Positions 1 to 7,071 are shown, counted from the first letter of the stretch. The stretch: 11,844 bases of DNA from DATGQT01 sp033720695 (GCA_033720695.1 JAWWCA010000116.1:1-11844), one strand, 5' to 3'. Program-made: numbers and translations. The notes: generated from the letters alone by a model not told the origin.

Positions 1-518
1 CCATCCTCATGCTCACCGCCCGGGCCGACGAGCTCGACCGCGTCGTGGGCCTGGAGGTCGGGGCCGACGACTACGTGACGAAGCCGTTCTCGCTCCAGGA
101 GGTCGTGGCGCGGGTGCGCGCGGCGCTCCGCCGCCTCCGGGCCGTCCGGGAGCGGCTGGCCGACGCGGGGGCAGACGACGAGGACGAGCCGCCCCTCGTC
201 TACGACGACCTCGTCGTGGACCCCGTCCGCCGCGAGGTGACGCGCCAGGGCGCCGCCGTCCGCCTCACCGTCCGCGAGTACGACCTCCTCCTCCACCTCG
301 CCCGCCACCCCGGCCGCCCCTTCTCCCGGATGCAGCTCCTCGAAGCCCTCTGGGGCCACGCCTACGAGGGCTACGACCGCACCATCGACTCCCACGTGCA
401 GCGCCTCCGCGCCAAGATCGAGGACGACCCCGCCGATCCCCGGTTCGTGCGGACGGTGTGGGGGGTGGGGTACAAGTTCGCCGCCCCCGAGGACCCGGAC
501 GACCGCCCTGACGCCTAG
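1..518 (+). CDS. Response regulator, OmpR/PhoB family (5'-truncated)
   Basis: DNA-binding response regulator of a two-component system; the window opens inside its receiver domain. The reading frame is open from base 3, and the ATG at 9 is internal (it reads ILMLTAR), so the true start lies upstream. Seen: the end of the receiver domain, with the conserved Thr of LMLTAR and the invariant Lys of DDYVTKPF; the phospho-accepting Asp is outside the window. A linker rich in acidic residues (about residues 55-65 of the visible part) leads to a complete winged-helix trans_reg_C domain, with LTVREYDLL, a recognition-helix region around DRTIDSHVQRLRAKI and the closing WGVGYKF. The histidine kinase follows 46 bp later or less and is its likely partner. 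What the regulator controls cannot be told from the sequence. The family call is secure. Confidence 0.95.
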   Translation, partial: ILMLTARADELDRVVGLEVGADDYVTKPFSLQEVVARVRAALRRLRAVRERLADAGADDEDEPPLVYDDLVVDPVRREVTRQGAAVRLTVREYDLLLHLARHPGRPFSRMQLLEALWGHAYEGYDRTIDSHVQRLRAKIEDDPADPRFVRTVWGVGYKFAAPEDPDDRPDA

Positions 519-564
519 CCCGCCCCCTCCCGCGCCTCCCCCGCGGGGCACCGTCTTCTGGAAG

Positions 565-2013
565 GTGGCCCTCGTCCTCGTGGGCGTCCAGGTCGCGACG
601 GCGCTCCTCGCCGTCGGGTTCAGCGCCCTCCTCGCGCGCGAGCGCGGCCTCGAGCTCGTCCGCGGCAACCTCGTCCTGCGCCTCGACGCCGTGGCCGAGG
701 AGGTGGAGCGACGGGCGGACTTCGACCCCGTCACGGGCGCGCTCTCGCTGCCGCGCCGGCTCCGCCTCGACCTCGCCACGCGCTTCCCCGACCCCACCTA
801 CCTCCTGGATTCCGAGGGCGCGGTGGTGGAGCGGACGGGGGCAGGGCCGGCGCCCACTCCGGTGCCGGTGGACGCCCTCGTGGCACTCGAACGGGGCGAC
901 ATCGAGGTCCGCTTCGGCGACGACCCGTGGGCCTTCGCCCCGCTCCTCGCACCCGATGGGCTCCCGGCGGGCGGCCTCCTGCTGCGCCCGCTCGATGAGA
1001 CGCTGCGTGAGGAGTTCCGGGGCACCCGCGAGGCCTTCGCCGAGGCCACCCTGCTCGTCGGCGCGCTCGCGGCGCTCCTCGCGCTCCTCCTCGGCGCCGT
1101 CTTTACGTGGCGGCTCGTCACGCCGCTTCGGGGCATGACGCGGCGGGTCGAAGCTCTCGGGGCCGGTGACTACGCCGACCGCCTCCCCGCCCACCGCCGC
1201 GACGAGCTTGGTCGCCTCGCCGCCGCCATCAACGAGATGGCCGCCCGCGTCGAGGCGTCCGTCGCGGCCCTCCGTGACACGGATCGCCACCGCCGCGAGC
1301 TCGTTGCGAACGTGGGCCACGACCTACGTACCCCCCTCGCGGCCCTCCGCGGGTACCTCGACGAGGCCGCCCGCTTCACCGACGCCGGCCGGCACGCGGA
1401 AGCCGCCGAGGCGCTCGCCGTCGCCCGTCGGCAGGGCGAGCACGTGACGCGCCTCGTGGCCGACCTCTTCGAGTTGAGCCAACTGGAGGGGGCCGCCCTC
1501 GGCGATGGCACCCCACTTCAGCGGGGCCCCGTCCCGCTCGGAGAGCTGCTGGGCGACGCCGCCCGCGCCCACCGCCGCCTCTTCGAGGAGGCCGGCATTG
1601 GCTTCGAGGCTCACATCCCGCCGGGTCTGCCCACCCTCGACGCCGACGGCGCGCGTCTGCTGCGGCTCCTCGACAACCTGCTGACCAACGCGCGGCGCCA
1701 CACGCCGCGAGAGGGCGCGGTTCGGCTGGAGGCCGAGGCCGAGGACGACGTCATTCGGGTGCGCGTGACGGACACGGGCGAGGGCATCGCGGAGGATGCC
1801 CTCCCGTCGGTCTTCGAGCGCTACTACCGCGGTGAGTCGGCCCGGACGCGCGAGGGCGGCGGCGTCGGGGCGGGGCTCGGCCTCGCCATCAGCCGCGCCG
1901 TCGCCCGCGCTCACGGCGGCGACCTGGCGGTGGAGAGCGGGCCGGGGGAGGGGAGCGTCTTCACGCTCACCCTCCCCCGGGAGGGATGGGTTCAGACCCA
2001 ATCGGCGGGCTAG
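565..2013 (+). CDS. Sensor histidine kinase with HAMP domain
   Basis: Membrane-bound sensor kinase that should phosphorylate the regulator encoded just upstream. Domains from the GTG start: TM1 about residues 1-22; a periplasmic sensor region of about 135 residues with no recognisable fold; TM2 about 163-184; HAMP about 185-238; HisKA with the phospho-accepting His252 in VGHDLRTPLAAL; and a HATPase_c domain with the N box (NLLTNARRH, Asn375), the G1 box DTGEGI (Asp403) and the G2 box GAGLGLAI. All catalytic motifs are intact. Start: GTG at 565 is the only standard start codon, but it falls directly at TM1. The in-frame sequence continues upstream through TVFWK to a CTG at 508 that overlaps the regulator stop, so the true start may be there. 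The stop overlaps the stop of the convergent gene by 4 bp. The stimulus is unknown. Confidence 0.93.
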   Translation: MALVLVGVQVATALLAVGFSALLARERGLELVRGNLVLRLDAVAEEVERRADFDPVTGALSLPRRLRLDLATRFPDPTYLLDSEGAVVERTGAGPAPTPVPVDALVALERGDIEVRFGDDPWAFAPLLAPDGLPAGGLLLRPLDETLREEFRGTREAFAEATLLVGALAALLALLLGAVFTWRLVTPLRGMTRRVEALGAGDYADRLPAHRRDELGRLAAAINEMAARVEASVAALRDTDRHRRELVANVGHDLRTPLAALRGYLDEAARFTDAGRHAEAAEALAVARRQGEHVTRLVADLFELSQLEGAALGDGTPLQRGPVPLGELLGDAARAHRRLFEEAGIGFEAHIPPGLPTLDADGARLLRLLDNLLTNARRHTPREGAVRLEAEAEDDVIRVRVTDTGEGIAEDALPSVFERYYRGESARTREGGGVGAGLGLAISRAVARAHGGDLAVESGPGEGSVFTLTLPREGWVQTQSAG

Positions 2014-3347
2014 CGGGCCAGCGTCATCCGGCCCGTCTGGACGACGGTGCCGACGACGAGGCGGTACACGTAGGTGCCAGGCGCGAGGTCGCGGGCGTCG
2101 AGGGTCGCCGCGTGGGTGCCGGCCTCCACGCGGGCATCCACGAGCACGGCCACCTCCCGGCCGAGCACATCGTAGACAGCGAGGCGCACATCGGCCGGGG
2201 TCTCGACGGCGAACCGGATTGTAGCCTGCTGGGCGAACGGGTTCGGCGCCACGCGCACCCTGGACGCTGATGCCTCGGCTGTCGAAGCTTCCGGCGCCGA
2301 GAGGGGCACGACGTCCCCGCTCTCGAACAGCGACCCGTCGACGCCTGCACGGCTCACGGCCGAGGTCGAGACGGTCACCTCGAAGGGGACCGTGTCGCAG
2401 ACGTCACCGTCGGCAAAGTCGCCGATGGTGAGATCCACCGCGTAGGTGCCCGGGGGCGTGCTCTCCGAGACGCGGACGCGGACGTCCCGCGTCACCGTGG
2501 CGCCGGCCGGGAGCGAGCCGCTTGCGAGAAGGACGCGGCGGGCGACGGGACCCGTGGCGTCGATCCAGAGGTCGAGGGCGGCGGCGTCGGTGCTGGTGTT
2601 GGCGACGGTGACGGTGAACGTGACGATGTCGCCGGGCGCGGGGGTGGTGTCGTCGAGCGTGGCCGAGAGGTCCTGGAGGCATCCTGTGCCGCCGCCGAAC
2701 GCCACATTGTCCAAAAAGAAGTTGTTCTCCTCGGTTTCGACGAGCCGGATTCGGCCGATGCGGGCGCCGTCGGAGCGCACGCCGAAGAACGACTTCGGGG
2801 TCTGGGCCTGTGCGCTGAGAGGGGCCGTGCCGAGGAGGTTGCCCGCTGTGTCGTAGACCTCGGCCGTTCCGGTGAGAGCGGCGAGGAACCCGACGTAGTC
2901 GAACCCCACGGCCTCGACGCCTCCGGCAAAGCGAAGCTCGTTGTTGTCGTCCGCCAGGTTCGCGCCGAAGATCTGGCTGTTGAGCGGCGGGTTGAACTGC
3001 GGGCTGATCACGACGAGGGCACGTGGGCTGTCCGCCGTCGGCCCGACGGCGGCGATCTCGAGGCCGGGCTCGATGGCGCCGAGCGGTACGCAGTCGTTGT
3101 TGGTGAGCGCGTTGACGGGGCTCGGCGTCTCGCAGTCGCCGAACTGCGTGATGACGAGGTCCTCGAAATCCTCCGTGGGAAGGCCAGGGTTGGCCGCCTC
3201 GAAGGCGGCGCGGTCGGTGTAGACGGTGAGGCTGCTGGGAAGCGACCCTGGCAGGGCGGGTGTGGATCGAGCCTCTCGGGGCGAGAAGGCCGCAAGCGCG
3301 AAGGTGGTGACGAGCAGTGCGGCGCGGTGGAGCAGACGGGTCGTCAT
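2010..3347 (-). CDS. Secreted protein with T9SS C-terminal sorting domain
   Basis: Predicted exported surface or extracellular protein of 445 residues; function unknown. Seen: a signal peptide at residues 1-22 (basic MTTRLLHR, then a hydrophobic run to LAAFS). An N-terminal beta-rich domain follows at about 40-222, with AVGFDYVGF, EVYDTAGNLLGT and FFLDNVAFG, like jelly-roll modules of secreted proteins; Cys72 and Cys86 could form a disulfide. An Ig-like CARDB/DUF11-type domain lies at about 223-328 (PAPGDIVTFTVTVANTS), with Cys223 and Cys317 at its ends. A linker leads to a type-A sorting domain at 362-445 (VAPNPF, YDVLGREV, LAPGTYVYRLV, ending GRMTLAR). The sorting domain implies passage through the type IX machinery and cleavage or surface anchoring. 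The ATG at 3347 is chosen because it starts the signal peptide; the longer frame to 3422 would add 25 residues before it and run into the upstream dyads. No Shine-Dalgarno sequence is visible. Confidence 0.88.
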   Translation of the reverse strand: MTTRLLHRAALLVTTFALAAFSPREARSTPALPGSLPSSLTVYTDRAAFEAANPGLPTEDFEDLVITQFGDCETPSPVNALTNNDCVPLGAIEPGLEIAAVGPTADSPRALVVISPQFNPPLNSQIFGANLADDNNELRFAGGVEAVGFDYVGFLAALTGTAEVYDTAGNLLGTAPLSAQAQTPKSFFGVRSDGARIGRIRLVETEENNFFLDNVAFGGGTGCLQDLSATLDDTTPAPGDIVTFTVTVANTSTDAAALDLWIDATGPVARRVLLASGSLPAGATVTRDVRVRVSESTPPGTYAVDLTIGDFADGDVCDTVPFEVTVSTSAVSRAGVDGSLFESGDVVPLSAPEASTAEASASRVRVAPNPFAQQATIRFAVETPADVRLAVYDVLGREVAVLVDARVEAGTHAATLDARDLAPGTYVYRLVVGTVVQTGRMTLAR

Positions 3348-3395
3348 GGGATCGGAGGGGCGTAGAGTGAGAAGGGAGGTGGACGGGAGGAATGA

Positions 3396-3415
3396 AGTCA
3401 ATCCATGGCTTGACT
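3396..3415. promoter_or_regulatory. Imperfect 20-bp palindrome (operator-like), site 1
   Basis: Arms AGTCAA and TTGACT flank a central CCATGG; 9 of 10 base pairs are symmetric, the exception being T3402/C3409. It lies 49-68 bp upstream of the ATG at 3347, where a repressor or activator of the secreted-protein gene could bind. The symmetry is seen directly; binding is inference. Confidence 0.45.
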
Positions 3416-3416
3416 C

Positions 3417-3436
3417 GTGCACGGGATCGCGTGCAC
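3417..3436. promoter_or_regulatory. Imperfect 20-bp palindrome (operator-like), site 2
   Basis: Arms GTGCACG and CGTGCAC flank a core with one mismatch (G3424/G3429), so 9 of 10 pairs are symmetric. It lies one base beyond site 1, and the two centres are 21 bp apart, about two turns of B-DNA, so dimers on both sites would sit on the same face. The two sites have different half-site sequences. As RNA, site 2 could also form a 7-bp hairpin with a 6-nt loop. Confidence 0.45.
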
Positions 3437-3593
3437 AAGGCGCCGGCCGGGCATCTCATCAGTGCCCATTCCGACGAGGTTGACCACAGCCCGACGAAGG
3501 ATCCTAAACCCCGCCGGGCGGAATCAGGGATTCTCTGAGCCACGGTGCGGGACAGACACTGTGCATGCGCAGACCCCATGCGATACCGGAGGC

Positions 3594-3612
3594 GGCCTCG
3601 TCAGACGGGGCC
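3594..3612 (-). terminator. Possible hairpin after the acetyltransferase gene
   Basis: A 19-bp dyad, GGCC-x-CGT / ACG-x-GGCC with a 3-nt loop and one unpaired position, begins 6 bp beyond the minus-strand stop codon. No T-run follows on the coding strand, so it is only a weak candidate for an intrinsic terminator. Confidence 0.25.
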
Positions 3613-3618
3613 ACGCGC

Positions 3619-4095
3619 TCAGCCGTCGAGGCGCTTGAGGAACTGCACGACGCGGAACGTCTCGCGGAAGCCGAGCGCCTGGTGCGCGGCGATGCTCCCG
3701 GTGTTCGAGAGCTCCGCGTCGCTCGCCAGCTCCCGCAGCCCGCGCGCCCGCGTCCAGTCCTCCGCGGCCTCGATGAGGGCCCGGCCGAGGCCCGTGCCGC
3801 GATGCGCCTCGGCCACGAACCACCCCTCGACGTAGCCGACGCGCTCCTCCGTCGAGCCCTCCACGCGCTCGCGCACCGCGAGCTCGACGAAGCCGACGAG
3901 GCTGTCGCCGTCCTCGGCCACGAGCACCGTCGTGTCGCCGGCCATGAGGTGGCGGGCGACCTCGGCGGCGTGGATGGCCTCCTCGCAGTCGGGCCAGAGG
4001 GCGCGGCGGAGGCGGTGCCAGGCGGCGACGTCGGCAGGGTCGTCGGCGCGGAGGGGTCGGATCGTCACGGGCGTTGGCGTGTGAAAGGGGACCAC
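3619..4095 (-). CDS. GNAT acetyltransferase, AAC(6')-Iy/Iaa-like
   Basis: Cytoplasmic acetyl-CoA-dependent N-acetyltransferase. The whole 158-residue product is one GNAT domain. Seen: the N-terminal pattern TIRPLRADD...W..LR..LWPD; the acetyl-CoA loop RGTGLGRAL at 99-107 preceded by the strand YVEGWFV; and the C-terminal block ASDAELSNTGSIAAHQALGF...RVVQFLKRL. From memory, these blocks are the hallmark of chromosomal aminoglycoside 6'-N-acetyltransferases of the Iy/Iaa type (about 145 residues). Actual aminoglycoside use is not shown, since many environmental relatives have unknown amine substrates. Start: GTG at 4095 is the longest frame; a second GTG at 4068 would give 149 residues beginning at TIRPL, matching the family better. 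It is divergent from the peptidase gene across a 75-bp gap. Confidence 0.85.
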   Translation of the reverse strand: MVPFHTPTPVTIRPLRADDPADVAAWHRLRRALWPDCEEAIHAAEVARHLMAGDTTVLVAEDGDSLVGFVELAVRERVEGSTEERVGYVEGWFVAEAHRGTGLGRALIEAAEDWTRARGLRELASDAELSNTGSIAAHQALGFRETFRVVQFLKRLDG

Positions 4096-4109
4096 CCGCA
4101 GGGTACGGC

Positions 4110-4131
4110 GGGTGCGTACTTTTTAGCACCC
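4110..4131. other. Hairpin in the divergent promoter region
   Basis: GGGTGC and GCACCC form a 6-bp stem around a 10-nt AT-rich loop that contains TACTTTTT. It sits between the divergent acetyltransferase and peptidase genes and is the most AT-rich spot in the gap. It could be an operator around the promoter, or chance. Confidence 0.3.
4117..4124 (+). promoter_or_regulatory. Possible -7 element (TACTTTTT) of the peptidase gene
   Basis: It resembles the Bacteroidota -7 consensus TAnnTTTG at six or seven of eight positions and lies about 47 bp before the ATG at 4171. No TTTG-like -33 element is visible at the expected distance, so the call is weak. Confidence 0.3.
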
Positions 4132-4170
4132 CCTCCCGTTCAGGCCCTCCCCCAAGCCGACCGCACCCCC

Positions 4171-6501
4171 ATGCCTCGATCCCGCCGATTTCTCCTCGTC
4201 GCGTGCGCGGTGCTGTGCGCCCTCCCGGCCACGGCGCAGCCCCGCCCCCAGCTCACGCTCGACAAGCTCTTCGCCTCGTCCGAGTTCGCCGGTGACGCCT
4301 TCCGCGGCGGGACGTGGGCCGAGGAGGGCCCCGTCCTCCTCTACGTCGACGCCGACCGCGAGAGCGGGGCGACGAGCCTCGTGCAGTGGAACCTCGAGAC
4401 CGACGCGCGCCAGACGCTCATCGACGGGTTCGGGCTCCAGAAGCCCGACGGCGACGCCGGCCTCCTCGATATCGAGGACTACGCGTACAGCCGCGACGGC
4501 TCGAAGGTGCTCCTCTACACCGACTCCGAGCGCGTCTGGCGCCTCAACACCAAGGGCTACTACTACGTCTACGACACCGCCGCGGGCACGCTCACGCCGG
4601 TCTCCGACCGCGACAAGGGGTTCCAGATGTTCGCCAAGTTCGACCCCGAGGCCACGCAGGTCGCCTTCGTCCGCGACCGTGACCTCTTTGTGGTGGACCT
4701 CGCGACGGGCGAGGAGCGGCAGCTCACCGATTCCGGCGCGCCCGGCGGCGTCATCAACGGCACCTTCGACTGGGTCTACGAGGAAGAGTTCGGCCTCCGC
4801 GACGGCTTCCGCTGGAGCCCCGACGGCCGCTACCTCGCCTTCTTCCAGCTCGACGAGTCGGACACGCGCGACTTCCAGGTGACCGACCTCACCACGCTCT
4901 ACCCCGAGTATCAGCGGTTCCGCTACCCGAAGGCCGGCGAGGTCAACTCCGAGGTCCGCGTCGGCGTCATCGAGGTGGCCACGGGCGAGACCCGGTTCCT
5001 CGACACCGACACCTGGATGGAGGGCGGCGACGAGACCGAGTACATCGCCTCGATGGGGTGGACGCCCGAGGGCGAAGGGGCCTCCGGCTCCAGCCGCGTG
5101 TGGATGCTCCGCCTGAACCGCGACCAGAACGACGGCGACCTCCTCTACGGCGACCCCGAGACGCTCGCCGTCGAGACGATCCTCGAGGAGTCGACCGCGT
5201 CCTACCTGGAGGTCGAGACGGGCTTCTCGGACCTCTCGACCGGCACGATCACCTACCTCGGCGACGGGGAGCACTTCGTCTGGCGGAGCGACCGCGACGG
5301 CTACTCCCACCTCTACCTCTACCGCCTCGACGGCACGTACGTGGACCGGATCACCGAGGGGCCCTGGGACGTGACCGACTTCCACGGCGTGGACGAGGCG
5401 ACCGGCTACGTCTACTTCACGAGCACGGCCGTGAGCCCGCTGGAGCGGCACCTCTACCGCGTCGGCCTCCCCGGCACCGACGCCCCGCGCGTGCCCGAGC
5501 AGATCACCGAGAGCGCCGGCTGGCACAGCGTCAGCCCGTCGGCCGACTTCGCCTACTTCATCGACACCTACACCAACAGCACCACGCCGCCGGTCACCAC
5601 GCTCCACCGCATCACCGGCGACCCCATCGCGGTGCTCGAGGGCAACGAGGACCTCATCGAGCGGCTGGCCGCCTACGACCTGCCGCCCGTCGAGTTCATG
5701 ACGGTCCCCGCCGCCGACGGCACCGAGCTCAACGCCTACCTCATCAAGCCCCGCGACTTCGACCCGGGCCAGGCGTACCCGCTCCTCATCCACACCTATG
5801 GGGGGCCCGGCAGCCAGGAGGTCCGCAACGCCTGGGGCGGGGCCGAGCGGCTGTGGCACCACTACCTCGCCGAGGAGCACGGCATCCTGGTGGCGGGCGT
5901 CGACAACCGCGGCACGGGCGGGCGCGGCAAGGCCTTCAAGACGCTGACGCAGCGCCAGCTCGGCCCCCTCGAGGCCGAGGACCAGATCGCCGCGGCGCAG
6001 TGGTTCAGCGACCAGCCCTACGTGGACGCCGACCGCACGGGCATCTGGGGCTGGAGCTACGGCGGCTACCTCACGCTCCTCGCCATGCTCTACGGCGAGG
6101 GCCCCGACACCTTCGAGGTCGGCGTCTCCGTCGCTCCGGTGACCAACTGGCGCTACTACGACACCATCTACACCGAGCGCTATCTCTCGACGCCGCAGAA
6201 GAACCCCGAGGGCTACGACCGCGGCAGTCCCGTCACCTACGCCGAGAACCTCCGCGACGACCAGGAGCTCCTCATCGTCCACGGCGACGCCGACGACAAC
6301 GTCCACGTCCAGAACACGATCGTCATGGCCGATGCGCTGATCGAGGCCGGCAAGCAGTTCGAGCTCATGCTCTACCCCGGCCGGAACCACAGCATCTACG
6401 GCGGCACCACGCGGCACCACCTCTTCACCCTGCTCACGGAGTTCTTCGCCGAGCACCTCGCCGAGCCGGCGGTGACGACGGCGATGGACGGCACGAACTG
6501 A
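4171..6501 (+). CDS. Dipeptidyl peptidase IV-like S9B serine peptidase, secreted
   Basis: Exopeptidase removing N-terminal dipeptides, usually after Pro or Ala, from peptides in the periplasm or outside the cell. The product has 776 residues, the usual family length. Seen: a signal peptide at 1-22 (basic MPRSRR, hydrophobic core, cut near ATAQ/P); an N-terminal eight-bladed propeller domain (DPPIV_N) at about 75-480; and an alpha/beta hydrolase domain from about 510 on. The catalytic triad is Ser629 in GWSYGGY, Asp708 in DADDNVH and His740 in GRNHS. The oxyanion-hole Tyr543 lies in YGGPGSQ. The motif DWVYEEE (Glu204-206) matches the double-Glu loop that holds the substrate amino end, supporting true dipeptidase activity. 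The ATG at 4171 begins the signal peptide; the frame stays open far upstream, but that part is antisense to the acetyltransferase gene. A hairpin follows the stop. Confidence 0.95.
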   Translation: MPRSRRFLLVACAVLCALPATAQPRPQLTLDKLFASSEFAGDAFRGGTWAEEGPVLLYVDADRESGATSLVQWNLETDARQTLIDGFGLQKPDGDAGLLDIEDYAYSRDGSKVLLYTDSERVWRLNTKGYYYVYDTAAGTLTPVSDRDKGFQMFAKFDPEATQVAFVRDRDLFVVDLATGEERQLTDSGAPGGVINGTFDWVYEEEFGLRDGFRWSPDGRYLAFFQLDESDTRDFQVTDLTTLYPEYQRFRYPKAGEVNSEVRVGVIEVATGETRFLDTDTWMEGGDETEYIASMGWTPEGEGASGSSRVWMLRLNRDQNDGDLLYGDPETLAVETILEESTASYLEVETGFSDLSTGTITYLGDGEHFVWRSDRDGYSHLYLYRLDGTYVDRITEGPWDVTDFHGVDEATGYVYFTSTAVSPLERHLYRVGLPGTDAPRVPEQITESAGWHSVSPSADFAYFIDTYTNSTTPPVTTLHRITGDPIAVLEGNEDLIERLAAYDLPPVEFMTVPAADGTELNAYLIKPRDFDPGQAYPLLIHTYGGPGSQEVRNAWGGAERLWHHYLAEEHGILVAGVDNRGTGGRGKAFKTLTQRQLGPLEAEDQIAAAQWFSDQPYVDADRTGIWGWSYGGYLTLLAMLYGEGPDTFEVGVSVAPVTNWRYYDTIYTERYLSTPQKNPEGYDRGSPVTYAENLRDDQELLIVHGDADDNVHVQNTIVMADALIEAGKQFELMLYPGRNHSIYGGTTRHHLFTLLTEFFAEHLAEPAVTTAMDGTN

Positions 6502-6514
6502 GCCCACAAGGCTG

Positions 6515-6542
6515 CGGGCGGGGGCGACAGCGCCCCCGCCCG
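6515..6542 (+). terminator. Strong GC hairpin after the peptidase gene
   Basis: A perfect 12-bp stem of almost pure G/C (left arm 6515-6526, right arm 6531-6542) with loop ACAG starts 14 bp after the stop codon. No T-run follows, so it is either a terminator of the U-less kind, a 3'-end stabiliser, or a partial barrier before the next gene, whose GTG lies 18 bp further on. Confidence 0.5.
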
Positions 6543-6559
6543 TCGCCACCCCCGACGCC

Positions 6560-7045
6560 GTGGACCCCGTCCTTATTCAGGAGATCGCCTTCGGCGTCCT
6601 CGTGCTCGCCGTCGTCCTGTTCTGGTACTGCACGGGCGGGGCGTGGATGCTCCTCGTGGCCGGGTACCCCGTCCACCGCCTCGTCGGCGCCGACGAGTTC
6701 GCGCCGTTCCACAGCACGTTCGGGCGGCGGCTGGTCCCCGCGTTCGTCGTTCCGGGGTTCGTGGCCTACCTGCTTTCGTTCGCCCTCGTCTACCTCCACT
6801 ACGTGTGGGGGGAGCCGTTCGGCGTGTCGCGGGCCCTCGTGCTGGTGCTCGCGGGCTGCTCGCTCGTCAACCTCGCGGTGTCGCTGCTCTACGTGGTGCC
6901 GAAGCGGCGCGCGCTGGCCCGCGAGGGGAAGTCGGTGAGCGGGATCCGAAAGGTGGTGCGGGCACACCTCGTCCGCACCCTCGCGTGGACGGGCGGGGCG
7001 GCCGCGTCCCTCTACATGGTGGTGCAGGCCATCGGGTTGCTGTAG
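6560..7045 (+). CDS. Four-helix membrane protein, DUF1772-like
   Basis: Integral inner-membrane protein of 161 residues; function unknown. Four hydrophobic segments are visible: about 9-36, 58-81, 92-114 and 138-161. Between TM1 and TM2 is a conserved-looking loop YPVHRLVGADEFAPFH, and before TM4 lies a basic stretch ending HLVRTLAWT. This arrangement (a YP...F..H motif after TM1, a VVP-(R/K) turn after TM3 and (L/V)RT.AWT at TM4) recalls the DUF1772 / anthrone-oxygenase-like membrane family, a resemblance from memory that is not tested here. GTG at 6560 is the start because the next ATG would remove most of TM1. It follows the peptidase hairpin by 18 bp and could be transcribed alone or by read-through. 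Confidence 0.75.
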   Translation: MDPVLIQEIAFGVLVLAVVLFWYCTGGAWMLLVAGYPVHRLVGADEFAPFHSTFGRRLVPAFVVPGFVAYLLSFALVYLHYVWGEPFGVSRALVLVLAGCSLVNLAVSLLYVVPKRRALAREGKSVSGIRKVVRAHLVRTLAWTGGAAASLYMVVQAIGLL

Positions 7046-7058
7046 CGGGTTGCTGCAG
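7033..7058 (+). repeat. 13-bp tandem duplication at the stop codon
   Basis: CGGGTTGCTGTAG at 7033-7045 is followed immediately by CGGGTTGCTGCAG at 7046-7058, differing at one base. The first copy carries the TAG stop of the membrane-protein gene; in the second the same triplet is CAG. It looks like a small slippage duplication. Confidence 0.8.
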
Positions 7059-7071
7059 CGGGCCGTCGGAC

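Larger units (their letters stand above)
3348..3618. other. Upstream region of the sorting-domain gene (271 bp)
   Basis: Gap between the acetyltransferase 3' end and the sorting-domain gene, both on the minus strand. It is less GC-rich than its surroundings. It holds two abutting 20-bp dyads (listed separately), a small perfect hairpin GAATC-AGG-GATTC at 3521-3533, and an 8-bp palindrome AGGATCCT at 3498-3505. Short open frames here show no recognisable protein. It most likely contains the promoter of the minus-strand secreted protein, but I cannot point to convincing -33/-7 elements. Confidence 0.6.

Noticed and set aside
3417..3436. Intrinsic terminator at the GTGCAC hairpin
   Set aside because: No T-run follows on either strand, and it lies upstream of a gene beside a second dyad, so an operator role is more likely.
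3417..3638. Small protein genes in the gap 3348-3618
   Set aside because: Short frames show no conserved motif, no signal peptide and no supporting start context.
3565..4170. Upstream extension of the peptidase reading frame by about 200 residues
   Set aside because: It is antisense to the well-conserved acetyltransferase gene, has no recognisable sequence, and would bury the clear signal peptide that begins at 4171.
4123..6549. An 808-residue open frame antisense to the peptidase gene
   Set aside because: Composition is Val/Gly/Leu/Glu/Arg-rich with no domain, as expected for the shadow of a high-GC gene. Similar frames at 265-1320, 7012-8340, 8740-9732 and 9422-11365 are rejected for the same reason.
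5058..6938. Long Arg/Pro-rich same-strand open frame
   Set aside because: Out-of-frame reading of the peptidase and membrane-protein genes. The same applies to 7050-8452, which reads out of frame across the dihydroorotase, and to 9676-11586.
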